A DNA stretch of 64,000 nucleotides, from NCBI GenBank assembly GCA_016125335.1, contig WGLY01000036.1:1-64000 (forward strand), read 5' to 3'. A program made the translations under genes and the position numbers. The notes under the pieces were generated by a model. That model was given only the letters and a program-made list of their open reading frames with translations, did no database searches and was not told the origin of the DNA. Source of the stretch: Frankiales bacterium (lineage in GTDB: Bacteria > Actinomycetota > Actinomycetes > S36-B12 > CAIYMF01). The first letter of the stretch is position 1, and every line of letters begins with the position of its first letter. Positions 55,899-63,562 of the stretch are shown here, one piece after another.

Positions 55899-56667
55899 AC
55901 TGAGGCACGGGAGGACGGCCGCCGAACGCACGCGCGACGGCGGCCGTCCTCGTGCCGACCTCGAGCCGGGCGAAGATGTTCTCCAGGTGCTTGCGCACCG
56001 TGTTGGTCGTGACGTGCAGCCGCCGCGCGATCTCGGCGTTGCTCAGCCCCGAGGCGACGAGGTTCATCAGCTCCCACTGGCGCGGGGTCAGGTCCGCGGG
56101 CCGGTCGCCGGCGTCCGGCGTCACGTCGATCTCGGCGAGGTGGGGCCGCAGCAGCGCGAGCAGCAGCCGGTCGCGGTCGTCGAAGTCGCAGCCGGCCGAG
56201 CGGAAGAAGATCAGCCTGCGGATCCTCGTGCCCCCGGCGGGAAGGCAGCACATCATCTCGTTGTCGATGCCGGCCGGGGCGAAGTACTCGCGGTACATCG
56301 GCATGCGGTGCCAGGTGCGGTCGCCGTAGAAGTCAGTGCGCGCGGTGATCGTCGTGTCGTCGCCGCTGACCGAGGCGTACGAGCAGGACGGCGTCTGCCA
56401 GTAGTGGCGGCGGAACGCGTCGTCGTCGGGCAGCCGCACCTCGCGGACGGTCTCGACGTGGCTGCCGCCCTCCCACGTCTGGTCCACGTGGACGAGTCCG
56501 GAGGCGACATCCAGCTCGAAGTACGACACCAGGTCGGCGTCGACGAGCCTTCTCATCGAGGCGACCGCGTCGTCCGGGAAGCCGCCGGCGGCGGGCCGCG
56601 GGCCGCGCGCCGAGGCGACGACGTCGAGCAGCACCTGGAGGTCGGCCTCGGTGGTGGTGCGGGTCAT
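55897..56667 (-). CDS. LuxR-family regulator with N-terminal sensory region
   Basis: A 256-residue regulator. The N-terminal ~170 residues form a GAF/PAS-like sensor (DADLVSYFELDVASGLVHVDQTW, MPMYREYFAPAGIDNEMMCCLPAGG). The C-terminal LuxR helix-turn-helix is DLTPRQWELMNLVASGLSNAEIARRLHVTTNTVRKHLENIFARL. Not a receiver, so not a two-component regulator. ATG start. The target is unknown; it is divergent from the small secreted protein. Confidence 0.92.
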   Translation of the reverse strand: MTRTTTEADLQVLLDVVASARGPRPAAGGFPDDAVASMRRLVDADLVSYFELDVASGLVHVDQTWEGGSHVETVREVRLPDDDAFRRHYWQTPSCSYASVSGDDTTITARTDFYGDRTWHRMPMYREYFAPAGIDNEMMCCLPAGGTRIRRLIFFRSAGCDFDDRDRLLLALLRPHLAEIDVTPDAGDRPADLTPRQWELMNLVASGLSNAEIARRLHVTTNTVRKHLENIFARLEVGTRTAAVARAFGGRPPVPQ

Positions 56668-56818
56668 GGGCTCTCCCTCGTTCCGGTGCTCGACGCTACG
56701 GCGACGCCGCCGGCGTGGGTACCGCGTCACCGCAGGATGCGACGAACGTCGTATGGGAGCTGCCCGCTGCTCGAGCCCACGATGCTCCTCGACCAGCACC
56801 GTTGTCGAGGAGGTCACC

Positions 56819-57139
56819 ATGCAGATCAGCCACGCACGACTCGCGCTCGGGATCCCGCTCGCCGCCGGAGCTCTCGCGATCCTCGCCACCGCGACGCCCG
56901 CCGCCGCGGCACCTCCGTCGGACGGCTGCCCCGCCGGCTACTCGGTGCTGTCCGTGGCCGAGCTGAGCGCGGCTGGCTACCAAGTGCCCGCGGCGGTCGA
57001 CAGTCCCACCAGCGGCATCCGCTCGTTCGGGCAGCCGGGCAACGGCAACGGCCTGGTGTGCGGCGTGAAGCTCGGCAACCAGCTCACGCCGTGGGGCGAC
57101 CCGATCTACAACTTCGTCGACGACCAGCTGCCCGCGTGA
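56819..57139 (+). CDS. Small secreted protein
   Basis: A 106-residue protein with a Sec signal peptide (QISHARLALGIPLAAGALAILATATPAAAA, cleavage after AAA). The mature part starts with a Cys (SDGCPAGYSVLSVAELSAAGYQVP) and has a second Cys, suggesting a disulfide. It ends YNFVDDQLPA. GAGGAGG ribosome site. Function unknown. Confidence 0.88.
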   Translation: MQISHARLALGIPLAAGALAILATATPAAAAPPSDGCPAGYSVLSVAELSAAGYQVPAAVDSPTSGIRSFGQPGNGNGLVCGVKLGNQLTPWGDPIYNFVDDQLPA

Positions 57140-57148
57140 CCCCACTGC

Positions 57149-57171
57149 CTCGGCCCCCGTGGGGGGCCGAG
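57149..57171 (+). terminator. Terminator after the small secreted gene
   Basis: CTCGGCCCCC, loop GTG, GGGGGCCGAG: a perfect 10-bp stem 9 nt after the stop. Confidence 0.8.
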
Positions 57172-57304
57172 CGCGCAGCCGAGCGCCGGGCGGTGGCGGA
57201 GTACCGCGCCGCCTGGCGCCGGCTCCAGCGCCTGCGCGCGGCCCGCGACGCGGCGCAGGACGACATCAGCGAACCGGCACGCCACGACCACAGGAGGACG
57301 GGGA

Positions 57305-57670
57305 ATGACTCACAAGGCCGTCGTTAGCCTCACGACAGGGATGGACGACCCCGAGAAGGTGACGGTGGCCTTCCTCGTCGCCGTCGGCGCCGCCGAGACC
57401 GGCCGCGAGACGCTGATGTTCCTCACGAAGGACGCCGTCCGGCTCGTGAGCGGCACGACCGCGACCGGCGTCGCCTGCGAGGGCTGCCCGCCGCTGGCCG
57501 ACCTCGTCGCCCGGTACGAGGCAGCGGGTGGGCGCTACTACGTGTGCCCGATCTGCTTCAACTCGCGCAGGCTCGACGCCGCGACGCTCGCCGCCAACGC
57601 CGAGCTGCAGGGGACGATCCCGCTCTGGCAGTGGATCGGCGACGACGCAGCGACGACGTTCAGCTACTGA
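57305..57670 (+). CDS. DsrE-family protein
   Basis: A 121-residue DsrE/DsrF-like protein: KAVVSLTTGMDDPEKVTVAFLVAVGAAE, CEGCPPLADLVARYEAAGG, then YYVCPICFNSRRL. The Cys pairs CEGC and CPIC are well placed for sulfur transfer or redox. AGGAGG lies 5 nt before the ATG. Monocistronic with its own terminator. The role in sulfur relay is inferred. Confidence 0.9.
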   Translation: MTHKAVVSLTTGMDDPEKVTVAFLVAVGAAETGRETLMFLTKDAVRLVSGTTATGVACEGCPPLADLVARYEAAGGRYYVCPICFNSRRLDAATLAANAELQGTIPLWQWIGDDAATTFSY

Positions 57671-57751
57671 CGCCGCAACCGGGTGCCGGCCGAGAGTGAC
57701 CGCAGCGCATCGCCGACGGGGAGCACCTCGGGAGGTCGCGGCTCGGCCCTG

Positions 57752-57774
57752 CGGTCGCCCCGCTGGGGCGACCG
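57752..57774. terminator. Hairpin between the DsrE and lipoprotein genes
   Basis: CGGTCGCCCC, loop GCT, GGGGCGACCG: a perfect 10-bp stem between convergent genes. Confidence 0.78.
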
Positions 57775-57791
57775 GGTCTCCGACGGCTGGG

Positions 57792-58328
57792 CTAGGCCGT
57801 GGTGAGGGTGATGGCGAGAGTCGCTGTCACGGTCTCAGGCACGTCGGTCGTCGGTGTGATGTTGGGGTTGGTGAGGGTGAGCGTGAGGGCTCGTGGCGCG
57901 GGGTGACCGTCGACGTCCCCTGGGGGCACGTTGTCGGCGGCCCAGGTGAGGGGCTGGTTGACGGGGATGCGCCTGGTGAGGGTGCGGGTGCATTCGGCGG
58001 TGTCGAGTGCGGCGTCGAGGGTGGTGTGCGCCCACGTGGCGACGTCGGCGCACAGGCGCGGGACGGCACCTCTGGTCGGGATGGTCGTGGTAGTGGTGAT
58101 CACGACGTCGGGCTCTATGCAGTCGATGTTGATGCTGCAGGCGGGGGTGATCTTCGCGGGGGTCCAGTCGCCGGTCGGCGTGGGGGCGCTCGTGGTGATG
58201 GCGGTGGCCTGGGCGAGAAGGGCTTGCTGCTGCACCTTGGCATCGTTGAACTGGGCGCAGCCGGCGAGGGCGAGCGCGGTGGTCGTGAGCAGGGCCCCGA
58301 GGCTGGCTCGGCGCCGTGGTGAGGTCAC
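57792..58328 (-). CDS. Putative lipoprotein of unknown function
   Basis: A 178-residue lipoprotein: MTSPRRRASLGALLTTTALALAGC with lipobox LAGC (Cys24), then a Thr/Pro-rich mature region with three further Cys (PACSINIDCIEP, RLCAD) and a Thr-rich C-terminal end (VTATLAITLTTA). No family recognised. It is the last host gene before the ssrA remnant. Confidence 0.82.
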   Translation of the reverse strand: MTSPRRRASLGALLTTTALALAGCAQFNDAKVQQQALLAQATAITTSAPTPTGDWTPAKITPACSINIDCIEPDVVITTTTTIPTRGAVPRLCADVATWAHTTLDAALDTAECTRTLTRRIPVNQPLTWAADNVPPGDVDGHPAPRALTLTLTNPNITPTTDVPETVTATLAITLTTA

Positions 58329-58453
58329 GTGGGGATTATCCGTCTGTCAGGACCGGCCACCGCAGGTTGCGGCCTTCGCCGGCGGCCCGTGGCGTGCGAG
58401 CAACTGTCAGCCCGCACGGTCTGGGCTCTCGAGCCACCTCGCGGACCCCGCCG

Positions 58454-58492
58454 ACGAGAGCAGCCCCTGCCGATGGCAGGGGCTGCTCTCGT
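58454..58492 (-). terminator. Strong terminator downstream of the ssrA remnant
   Basis: ACGAGAGCAGCCCCTGCC, 3-nt loop, and its exact complement: an 18-bp perfect stem. On the minus strand it lies 19 nt after the tmRNA-like 3' end, as expected for the original ssrA terminator. Confidence 0.85.
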
Positions 58493-58510
58493 GAACAGGG
58501 GTGAGTGAGT

Positions 58511-58530
58511 GGAGGTGGCGGGAATCGAAC
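58511..58530 (-). other. Probable tmRNA (ssrA) 3'-end fragment, integration site (att)
   Basis: On the minus strand GTTCGATTCCCGCCACCTCC is the T-loop, the 3' half of the T stem and the acceptor strand typical of an actinobacterial tmRNA (or a tRNA). The 5' half of the T stem is missing: upstream reads GTCGA instead of the needed GCGGG. No tRNA body precedes it. This is the classic scar left when an element integrates into the 3' end of ssrA. The intact gene should lie at the other end of the island, to the right. Confidence 0.65.
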
Positions 58531-58795
58531 TCGACAAGACCGTCGAGACCCGTCGGATCCCTTTGGTCGCATGCAAAACCCGTCGGGTTCCGTCCGGATC
58601 GATCGGGTTCCGTTGGGTCTGGGTGTTGACGCCGTCAACAAGGAGGGCGACCGACAGCGGCACGCCGGGGACGGACGAAGGGCACCGGGCGTTCCCTGGA
58701 TTGCCGCGATCGTCCATGGGACGAAGGCGTATGAATGTGGAACGGACACGTCCGTGTGCGCCCGCCAATGCCAGCGTTCGTGCTAGTCCTTGAAC
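58531..58795. other. Island edge spacer with short repeats
   Basis: No gene. TCGGGTTCCGT occurs twice (58587-58597 and 58607-58617). A TGTTGACG-c-CGTCAACA dyad is at 58624-58640. These could be integrase arm sites or a regulator site. Nothing else is supportable. Confidence 0.4.
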
Positions 58796-59668
58796 GTGAC
58801 CACCGCTTCGATACGCTTCCTGCCTCTTGGCCAGATTCACATCGCCTTCGGCGATGCGTACCTCACCCCTGGGTCGGGTACGCATCGCCTCGTGTTCCCC
58901 GTCAACATGGCGGGAACCTGGCTTGAAGTGGCCACACCGATGCCTAGTACCGCGGTACTTCTTGTGGGAACCGTCTGGAGTAGTCGCCCATACTTCAGGT
59001 GGCTCGGTGGGCTCGAACCGCAGGTTCTGACGCTTCACGGTTCTGTTGTCGGCGAGGAACTGGTGCTGACGCTCTCGGACGATCAGCTGATCGCGCTAGA
59101 AGCCGGTCGCGGCGAAGATGACGTAGCGCTGACATTGAAGCTGCAAGCGACGCTCCTCAATCCGAACCCGAGTGTTCACCCCACCAACACGGAGGAGGTT
59201 CACTATCGGATCACTCGCACGCGCTGGCTCGAATTGCTCGATCAAGTGGGAGCAGAGGTTGGCATCCTGCTTCGCGTGCCCAGTCCACTGACGGACGCTA
59301 GTGAGCAGCCGCCAGGCGCCGCAGCCGGGGACGCGGCTTCGCTGGCGCAGGCAACTGCTCGACTGCGCCAAGCGAGAGCTGAGCTTCGAGATCACCAGTG
59401 GGAGCATTGCGTCGCGACATGCCGTCGCGTTCTGGAGAACCTCGCACGGCTGGTTGAGTTGCCCTCCGCAGCAGATGTGTTCAAGGTCAAGGCGCAGGAC
59501 CGCACCCAGGATCAGCGCTGGGCAGCGATCTACTACGACGTCAAGGGCCTGGCGAGCGCTGCCCACCACGACGACAGCACCACGGACGGATTCGGGTGGG
59601 ACGCAGGCGACGCCAATGCTGTTCTCGCAGCAACCGCTGGTCTCCTTGCTCGCTACACCGCGGCGTGA
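58796..59668 (+). CDS. Orphan protein: beta domain plus HEPN-like C-terminal domain
   Basis: About 290 residues. The N-terminal ~165 are beta-rich (HRLVFPVNMAGTWLEVATPMPSTAVLLVG, then VHYRITRTRWLELLDQVG). The C-terminal ~105 are helical: ARLRQARAELRDHQWEHCVATCRRVLENLARL, then IYYDVKGLASAAHHDDSTTDGFGWDAGDANAVLAATAGLLARY. The latter resembles HEPN/Apea-like domains of defence and abortive-infection proteins, though no R-x4-6-H RNase motif is obvious. GTG start; a TTG 6 nt upstream is possible. First gene of the island. Confidence 0.75.
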   Translation: MTTASIRFLPLGQIHIAFGDAYLTPGSGTHRLVFPVNMAGTWLEVATPMPSTAVLLVGTVWSSRPYFRWLGGLEPQVLTLHGSVVGEELVLTLSDDQLIALEAGRGEDDVALTLKLQATLLNPNPSVHPTNTEEVHYRITRTRWLELLDQVGAEVGILLRVPSPLTDASEQPPGAAAGDAASLAQATARLRQARAELRDHQWEHCVATCRRVLENLARLVELPSAADVFKVKAQDRTQDQRWAAIYYDVKGLASAAHHDDSTTDGFGWDAGDANAVLAATAGLLARYTAA

Positions 59669-59819
59669 CTGCACCCCGCGGATAGGACCGCGCACGGTCA
59701 GGCCGGCGAAGGTCGTACCCGCACGTCAAGTGACCGACCCGTGGGCGGGGTCAGTCGTCGCTGCCCTTCGACGTTCCATTGATCTTCCCGGCCAGCGTGC
59801 GGTCCAAGGCATTCACCGG

Positions 59820-59845
59820 TTGGAGTTATGCCACGCTCGTACAAT
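59820..59845 (+). promoter_or_regulatory. Possible promoter of the 269-aa orphan
   Basis: TTGGAG (59820-59825) and TACAAT (59840-59845), a good -10 but with a short 14-bp spacer, 35 bp before the next start. Confidence 0.4.
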
Positions 59846-59880
59846 GCACGTAAAGGCAGGTCGTAGAGGGAAGTGCCCGT

Positions 59881-60690
59881 ATGGCAGAGCCTGGCAAGGA
59901 ACGGGATCTCGCGTTGCCCGGTCGGCTGGCTCGACTCGCGCATCAGACCTTGCCCGTGGAGCCTGCTCCCGAACCTTCAAGTCGCTCCATCACGAGCCGA
60001 CGGGTCTCGACAGCCTACGGACGTGGATTGGAGGACCTTGGCCCAACTGATGGGACCCGAGTCAAACGAATCCTGCGAGCGGAACTCCGGCAGCGGAGGT
60101 CTCGGTTCATGCAGCCTCGGTGGCTCGAGTCAGAGGAGGCGGTGCCCGGTCTCCTCGTGTCCCTCCGGTACACGGGACAGGACGCACATGGTGTTGCATC
60201 GAGGACTCGAGACCTCGACTTGGCGTTTCGTCGTGCCGCCTCGACCCTTGAGAACTACTACCTTGGCAAGGATGACGGGTGGGCTTATCCGGTCCGGCCA
60301 GAACGTGGTGGCCTTTGGGTTGTTGATTCGCGCCGCGGTTCGTACGAACTGCTGGCCACCGTCTACGGCACGTTGGTCATCTGGGCCACGAGCACACCCG
60401 TCTCGCTGGCTTCGCTAGTTTCCCTCGCTTGGGACTCCGCTGTGGGCGCTAGACGCGTCGGTCGGTGGGCAGTTGGTCAGTTCAGGGGGACACAAGAAGA
60501 TGGCCCACCGCGATTCGGCGCGAGTCCGGCCGAATCCGATTGGGGTATCAGACAGACGAAGGCGCTTGAGCCCGTCATGATCGCTGCGGCGGAGGCGGGA
60601 AGCGGTCTGGAGTTTGTCAACAACTCGGCGACCGGGGAGATTCGCCTGACGATCTACCCCAACAGGGAGCTCACAGTCGAGGACGGATAG
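59881..60690 (+). CDS. Orphan protein, 269 aa
   Basis: An unrecognised protein. The N-terminal ~60 residues are basic and probably disordered. A middle part has VKRILRAELRQRRSRFMQPRW and SRTRDLDLAFRRAASTLENYYLG. A hydrophobic stretch GSYELLATVYGTLVIWATSTPVSLASLVSLAWD near 155-185 could be membrane-associated or a packing helix. The end (SGLEFVNNSATGEIRLTIYPN) is beta. GAGGGAAG precedes the ATG. Codon use differs from host genes. Role unknown. Confidence 0.72.
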   Translation: MAEPGKERDLALPGRLARLAHQTLPVEPAPEPSSRSITSRRVSTAYGRGLEDLGPTDGTRVKRILRAELRQRRSRFMQPRWLESEEAVPGLLVSLRYTGQDAHGVASRTRDLDLAFRRAASTLENYYLGKDDGWAYPVRPERGGLWVVDSRRGSYELLATVYGTLVIWATSTPVSLASLVSLAWDSAVGARRVGRWAVGQFRGTQEDGPPRFGASPAESDWGIRQTKALEPVMIAAAEAGSGLEFVNNSATGEIRLTIYPNRELTVEDG

Positions 60691-60842
60691 CCAAGTGATC
60701 GATCAGTTGGACTGTGGTCGGTCACGCAGCCCAACCATCCGTACGAAACGCCTCAATCAAAGTCTCGGCCGGAGTTGGATGCCCGATTTCGGCAAGGCGC
60801 CACGGCTCAGTGTTCCGGGGAGAGGCATGACCTCACCGGTGA

Positions 60843-62096
60843 GTGACGAGACGCGGATCGAACTCCGCATCGACCCCTGCCCGCCTGCTCGAGGAACAGC
60901 TCGCTCAGGCGTCCCTTGATCTGCTGCGCCAGCTGCTGCAGATGTTCGTAAGCACCTTGATGTCCGCGCGGGCCGACGCGGTCTGCGGCGCCGAGTACTG
61001 GGTCGTGTCCCCGGATCGGGTCCACTCCCGCAACGGCTACCGGCACCGGGAGCTGGACACCCGCACCGGCACGATCGACGTGGCAATCCCGCAGCTGCGC
61101 GAGGGGACCTACCTCCCCGACTGGCTGCTCGAGCGGTGCCGTCGCGCCGAACGCGCGCTCACGTCGGTGATCGCGCTCTGCCACGTGCTCGGGGTCTCGA
61201 CCCGGCGGATGGACAAGCTCGTGCAGGCCCTCGGGATCACCGGGCTGTCCAAGTCGCAGGTCTCGGTGATGGCCAAGGAGCTCGACGCTCACGTCGAGCA
61301 GTTCCGCACCCGGTCGCTGGCCGAGGCCGGCCCGTTCACGTTCCTCGCCGCGGATGCCCTGGTCCTCAAGGTCCGCGAGGGCGGGCGCGTGGTGAACGTG
61401 CACGCCCTGGTCGCCACCGGCGTGAACGCCGACGGGCACCGGGAGATCCTCGGCCTGCAGGTCACTACCGCCGAGGATGGCGCCGGCTGGCTGGGGTTCT
61501 TCCGCGACCTGACCGCCCGCGGCCTGACCGGGGTCCGGCTGGTCACCTCCGACGCCCACGCCGGCCTGACCGCGGCGATCGCCGCGACCCTGCCCGGCGC
61601 TTCGTGGCAGCGCTGCAGGACGCACTACGCGGCGAACCTGATGTCGGTCACCCCGAAGACGTCATGGCCGTGGGTCAAGGCGCTGCTGCACTCGGTCTAC
61701 GACCAGCCCGACGCCGCCGCGGTCCACGCCCAGTTCGACCGCGTCGTCGACGCCCTCACCGCCAAGCTGCCCGCGGTCGCCGAGCACCTCGAGAACGCCC
61801 GCGCCGACATCCTCGCGTTCACCGGCTTCCCCAAGGAGGTCTGGCGCCAGATCTGGTCGAACAACCCCAACGAGCGACTCAACCGCGAGATCCGCCGCCG
61901 CACCGACGTCGTCGGGATCTTCCCCGACCGGGCCTCGATCATCCGCCTCGTCGGAGCGGTCCTGGCCGAGCAGCACGACGACTGGGCGGAAGGCCGCCGC
62001 TACCTCGGCCTCGACGTCATCGCCCGCTCCCAGATCACGACCACCAGCACCACGGAGGTGACCGACGACCTGACCCTGCAGGCCCTCACAGCCTGA
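60843..62096 (+). CDS. IS256-family transposase
   Basis: A 417-residue IS256-type DDE transposase of normal length. The first catalytic Asp is in FLAADALVLKV, the second in VTSDAHAGL, and the Glu in NPNERLNREIRRRTDVVGIFPDRASIIRLVGAVLAEQHDDW. The WQRCRTHYAANLM motif is present. GTG start. Apparently intact. G+C is higher than the flanking island genes, so it probably jumped in from an actinobacterial host. Confidence 0.95.
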   Translation: MTRRGSNSASTPARLLEEQLAQASLDLLRQLLQMFVSTLMSARADAVCGAEYWVVSPDRVHSRNGYRHRELDTRTGTIDVAIPQLREGTYLPDWLLERCRRAERALTSVIALCHVLGVSTRRMDKLVQALGITGLSKSQVSVMAKELDAHVEQFRTRSLAEAGPFTFLAADALVLKVREGGRVVNVHALVATGVNADGHREILGLQVTTAEDGAGWLGFFRDLTARGLTGVRLVTSDAHAGLTAAIAATLPGASWQRCRTHYAANLMSVTPKTSWPWVKALLHSVYDQPDAAAVHAQFDRVVDALTAKLPAVAEHLENARADILAFTGFPKEVWRQIWSNNPNERLNREIRRRTDVVGIFPDRASIIRLVGAVLAEQHDDWAEGRRYLGLDVIARSQITTTSTTEVTDDLTLQALTA

Positions 62097-62145
62097 CCAA
62101 CGACGACGAGGGACCAGAACCCGTACACCATCTGAGAGGACTTGA
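60843..62145 (+). mobile_element. IS256-family insertion (ends not fixed)
   Basis: The right end probably falls near ACACCATCTGAGAGGACTTG (62126-62145). I could not find a matching inverted repeat on the left before the transposase, so the left end is undefined or lost and target duplications cannot be named. Confidence 0.5.
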
Positions 62146-62292
62146 CCAGGGGAACTCCTGGAGGCTGACATGTGGCCAGTTCACAGAAGTCCCTGACGTG
62201 CGGACTCGGACACCTATCGGCGCGGCTACGCGCACGAATGCCGAGCGATCCGCACAAGCTGCTTGTTGGCTAGGCTCTCAGCAGGGGACGGA

Positions 62293-63561
62293 ATGGGGAC
62301 GGGGATGCAGGATTCTGAGATCGTTCTTGGGCTTCATCGGCACTTGTCTGCGTATTCGGTCACTGCCGCGACGGCCTCGCTGGGGAATCTCAGCATCGCC
62401 GGCAAGGTCTATGAGATGGCTTGGAGACTGCGCGGTTCAGCGCTGTCTTCCGCCGCACGCGTAGACGCGATTGGCATCGAGGCCAAGATTGCTCCGTATG
62501 AGCTTCGCAGGGTTGTACTGCCGATTCTCGATCAACTCGGCTGGATCAAGATCAACGATGCCGGCGACGGCTCGATGGTTTCCGTCGAAGACCTGATCCC
62601 TCCGCCGACAACTCTGCTTTCTGCGGCGGACACCGTGCTGACTGTTGTCATGATCACTGCCGAGGAGCGCGCCGCACTCGAACTGCTCCGATCCACCACC
62701 CGTCAGCCCCTCGAGCGAGAGGCCGCTCTGCAGGCTGCCGCCAGCCATAGCGACGAGGCAGCCGTTGCGGCACTCGAGCACCTAAAGGAACTAGGCCTTG
62801 TACGGGAGGTCCAGGCGGACGACGGTCGCAGTGCCGTGTTCAACCCCAACGTGTGGACAAGCGACGACTCGGTGGCGGCTGCTGCGCTTAGATCCGAGGA
62901 CGCAAACGTCAGCCGTGAGGTCGGTGCACTGTTGGAGGAGGTCGCTGCCGCACCCGGGATGCCGGAGTCTGCTGTGACTAGTACCGAACGTAGATGGATC
63001 GATTTCGCCGTCAGCCAAGGCCTCATACAGCGAACGGTCGTGGCCACCAGCAATGGCACGGAACGACGATTCCTATTCACACCCCATCTCGGGCGCGATC
63101 CGTTCGGGGTTCCCAGCGGTGACCCCTCGGGGCACGTACGACAGTTGGTTGGATCGATGATCTACGCCGCCACCTACGCCGACTACAAGTTGTCGAATCC
63201 CGCCGCCTTCGTTTCGCGCCTGATATCTGATGGGGAAGCAGGTGACGCTTCCCCGATTGGGACCGACTACCCGATGCTCGAGACGGGGGGAATCGTTCGA
63301 GTCATCCCTGGATCGTCGACGGGGAGGTTCCGCCTGCAGTTGCTTCAGGCGGACGTCGCGGAAGAGGCGTTGAAGATTCTCCGTGCCAGGGACTCGTCAT
63401 CGACTACCGCGACGGGGATTGGTGGCATCCGGGATCAACGCTCTTACACCCACGTGGAACGCGCCAGGGCACAGCTGGCAACGGAGACAGGTTCAACAAG
63501 CGCCGACGAAGCTCGCTTGGTCGCGGCGCTTCGCGAGGTAACCGGAAGGAGGTCGTTCTGA
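62293..63561 (+). CDS. Multi-winged-helix protein paired with a nuclease-like gene
   Basis: About 422 residues. Several winged-helix-like repeats: IEAKIAPYELRRVVLPILDQLGWIKI (~60-90), LEREAALQAAASHSDEAAVAALEHLKELGLVREV (~140-175), and ERRWIDFAVSQGLIQRTVV before FLFTPHLGRDPFG (~235-280). A C-terminal MIYAATYADYKLSNPAAFVSRLISDGEAGD segment follows. No enzyme motif. AGGGG before the ATG at 62293; TTG at 62263 is a longer alternative. One nt separates its stop from the next gene, so the two act together, probably as a DNA-binding or specificity subunit. Confidence 0.78.
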   Translation: MGTGMQDSEIVLGLHRHLSAYSVTAATASLGNLSIAGKVYEMAWRLRGSALSSAARVDAIGIEAKIAPYELRRVVLPILDQLGWIKINDAGDGSMVSVEDLIPPPTTLLSAADTVLTVVMITAEERAALELLRSTTRQPLEREAALQAAASHSDEAAVAALEHLKELGLVREVQADDGRSAVFNPNVWTSDDSVAAAALRSEDANVSREVGALLEEVAAAPGMPESAVTSTERRWIDFAVSQGLIQRTVVATSNGTERRFLFTPHLGRDPFGVPSGDPSGHVRQLVGSMIYAATYADYKLSNPAAFVSRLISDGEAGDASPIGTDYPMLETGGIVRVIPGSSTGRFRLQLLQADVAEEALKILRARDSSSTTATGIGGIRDQRSYTHVERARAQLATETGSTSADEARLVAALREVTGRRSF

Positions 63562-63562
63562 C

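Noticed and set aside
57136-57327. 63-residue frame beginning with a GTGA overlap after the small secreted gene
   Set aside because: It contains the perfect 10-bp terminator stem at 57149-57171 and overlaps the well-supported DsrE start, so it is probably not translated.
58511-58590. Complete tRNA or tmRNA gene on the minus strand
   Set aside because: Only the T-loop and acceptor 3' strand are present. The 5' T-stem half and the rest of the cloverleaf do not fold.
59301-60050. Plus-strand frame bridging the two island orphans
   Set aside because: Out of frame with both, with shadow composition. The two flanking frames have ribosome sites or better protein-like sequence.
60781-60842. Left inverted repeat of the IS256 element
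   Set aside because: Compared with the right end near 62126-62145, only weak similarity (GTTCC, TGACC) was visible, below what would define an IS end.
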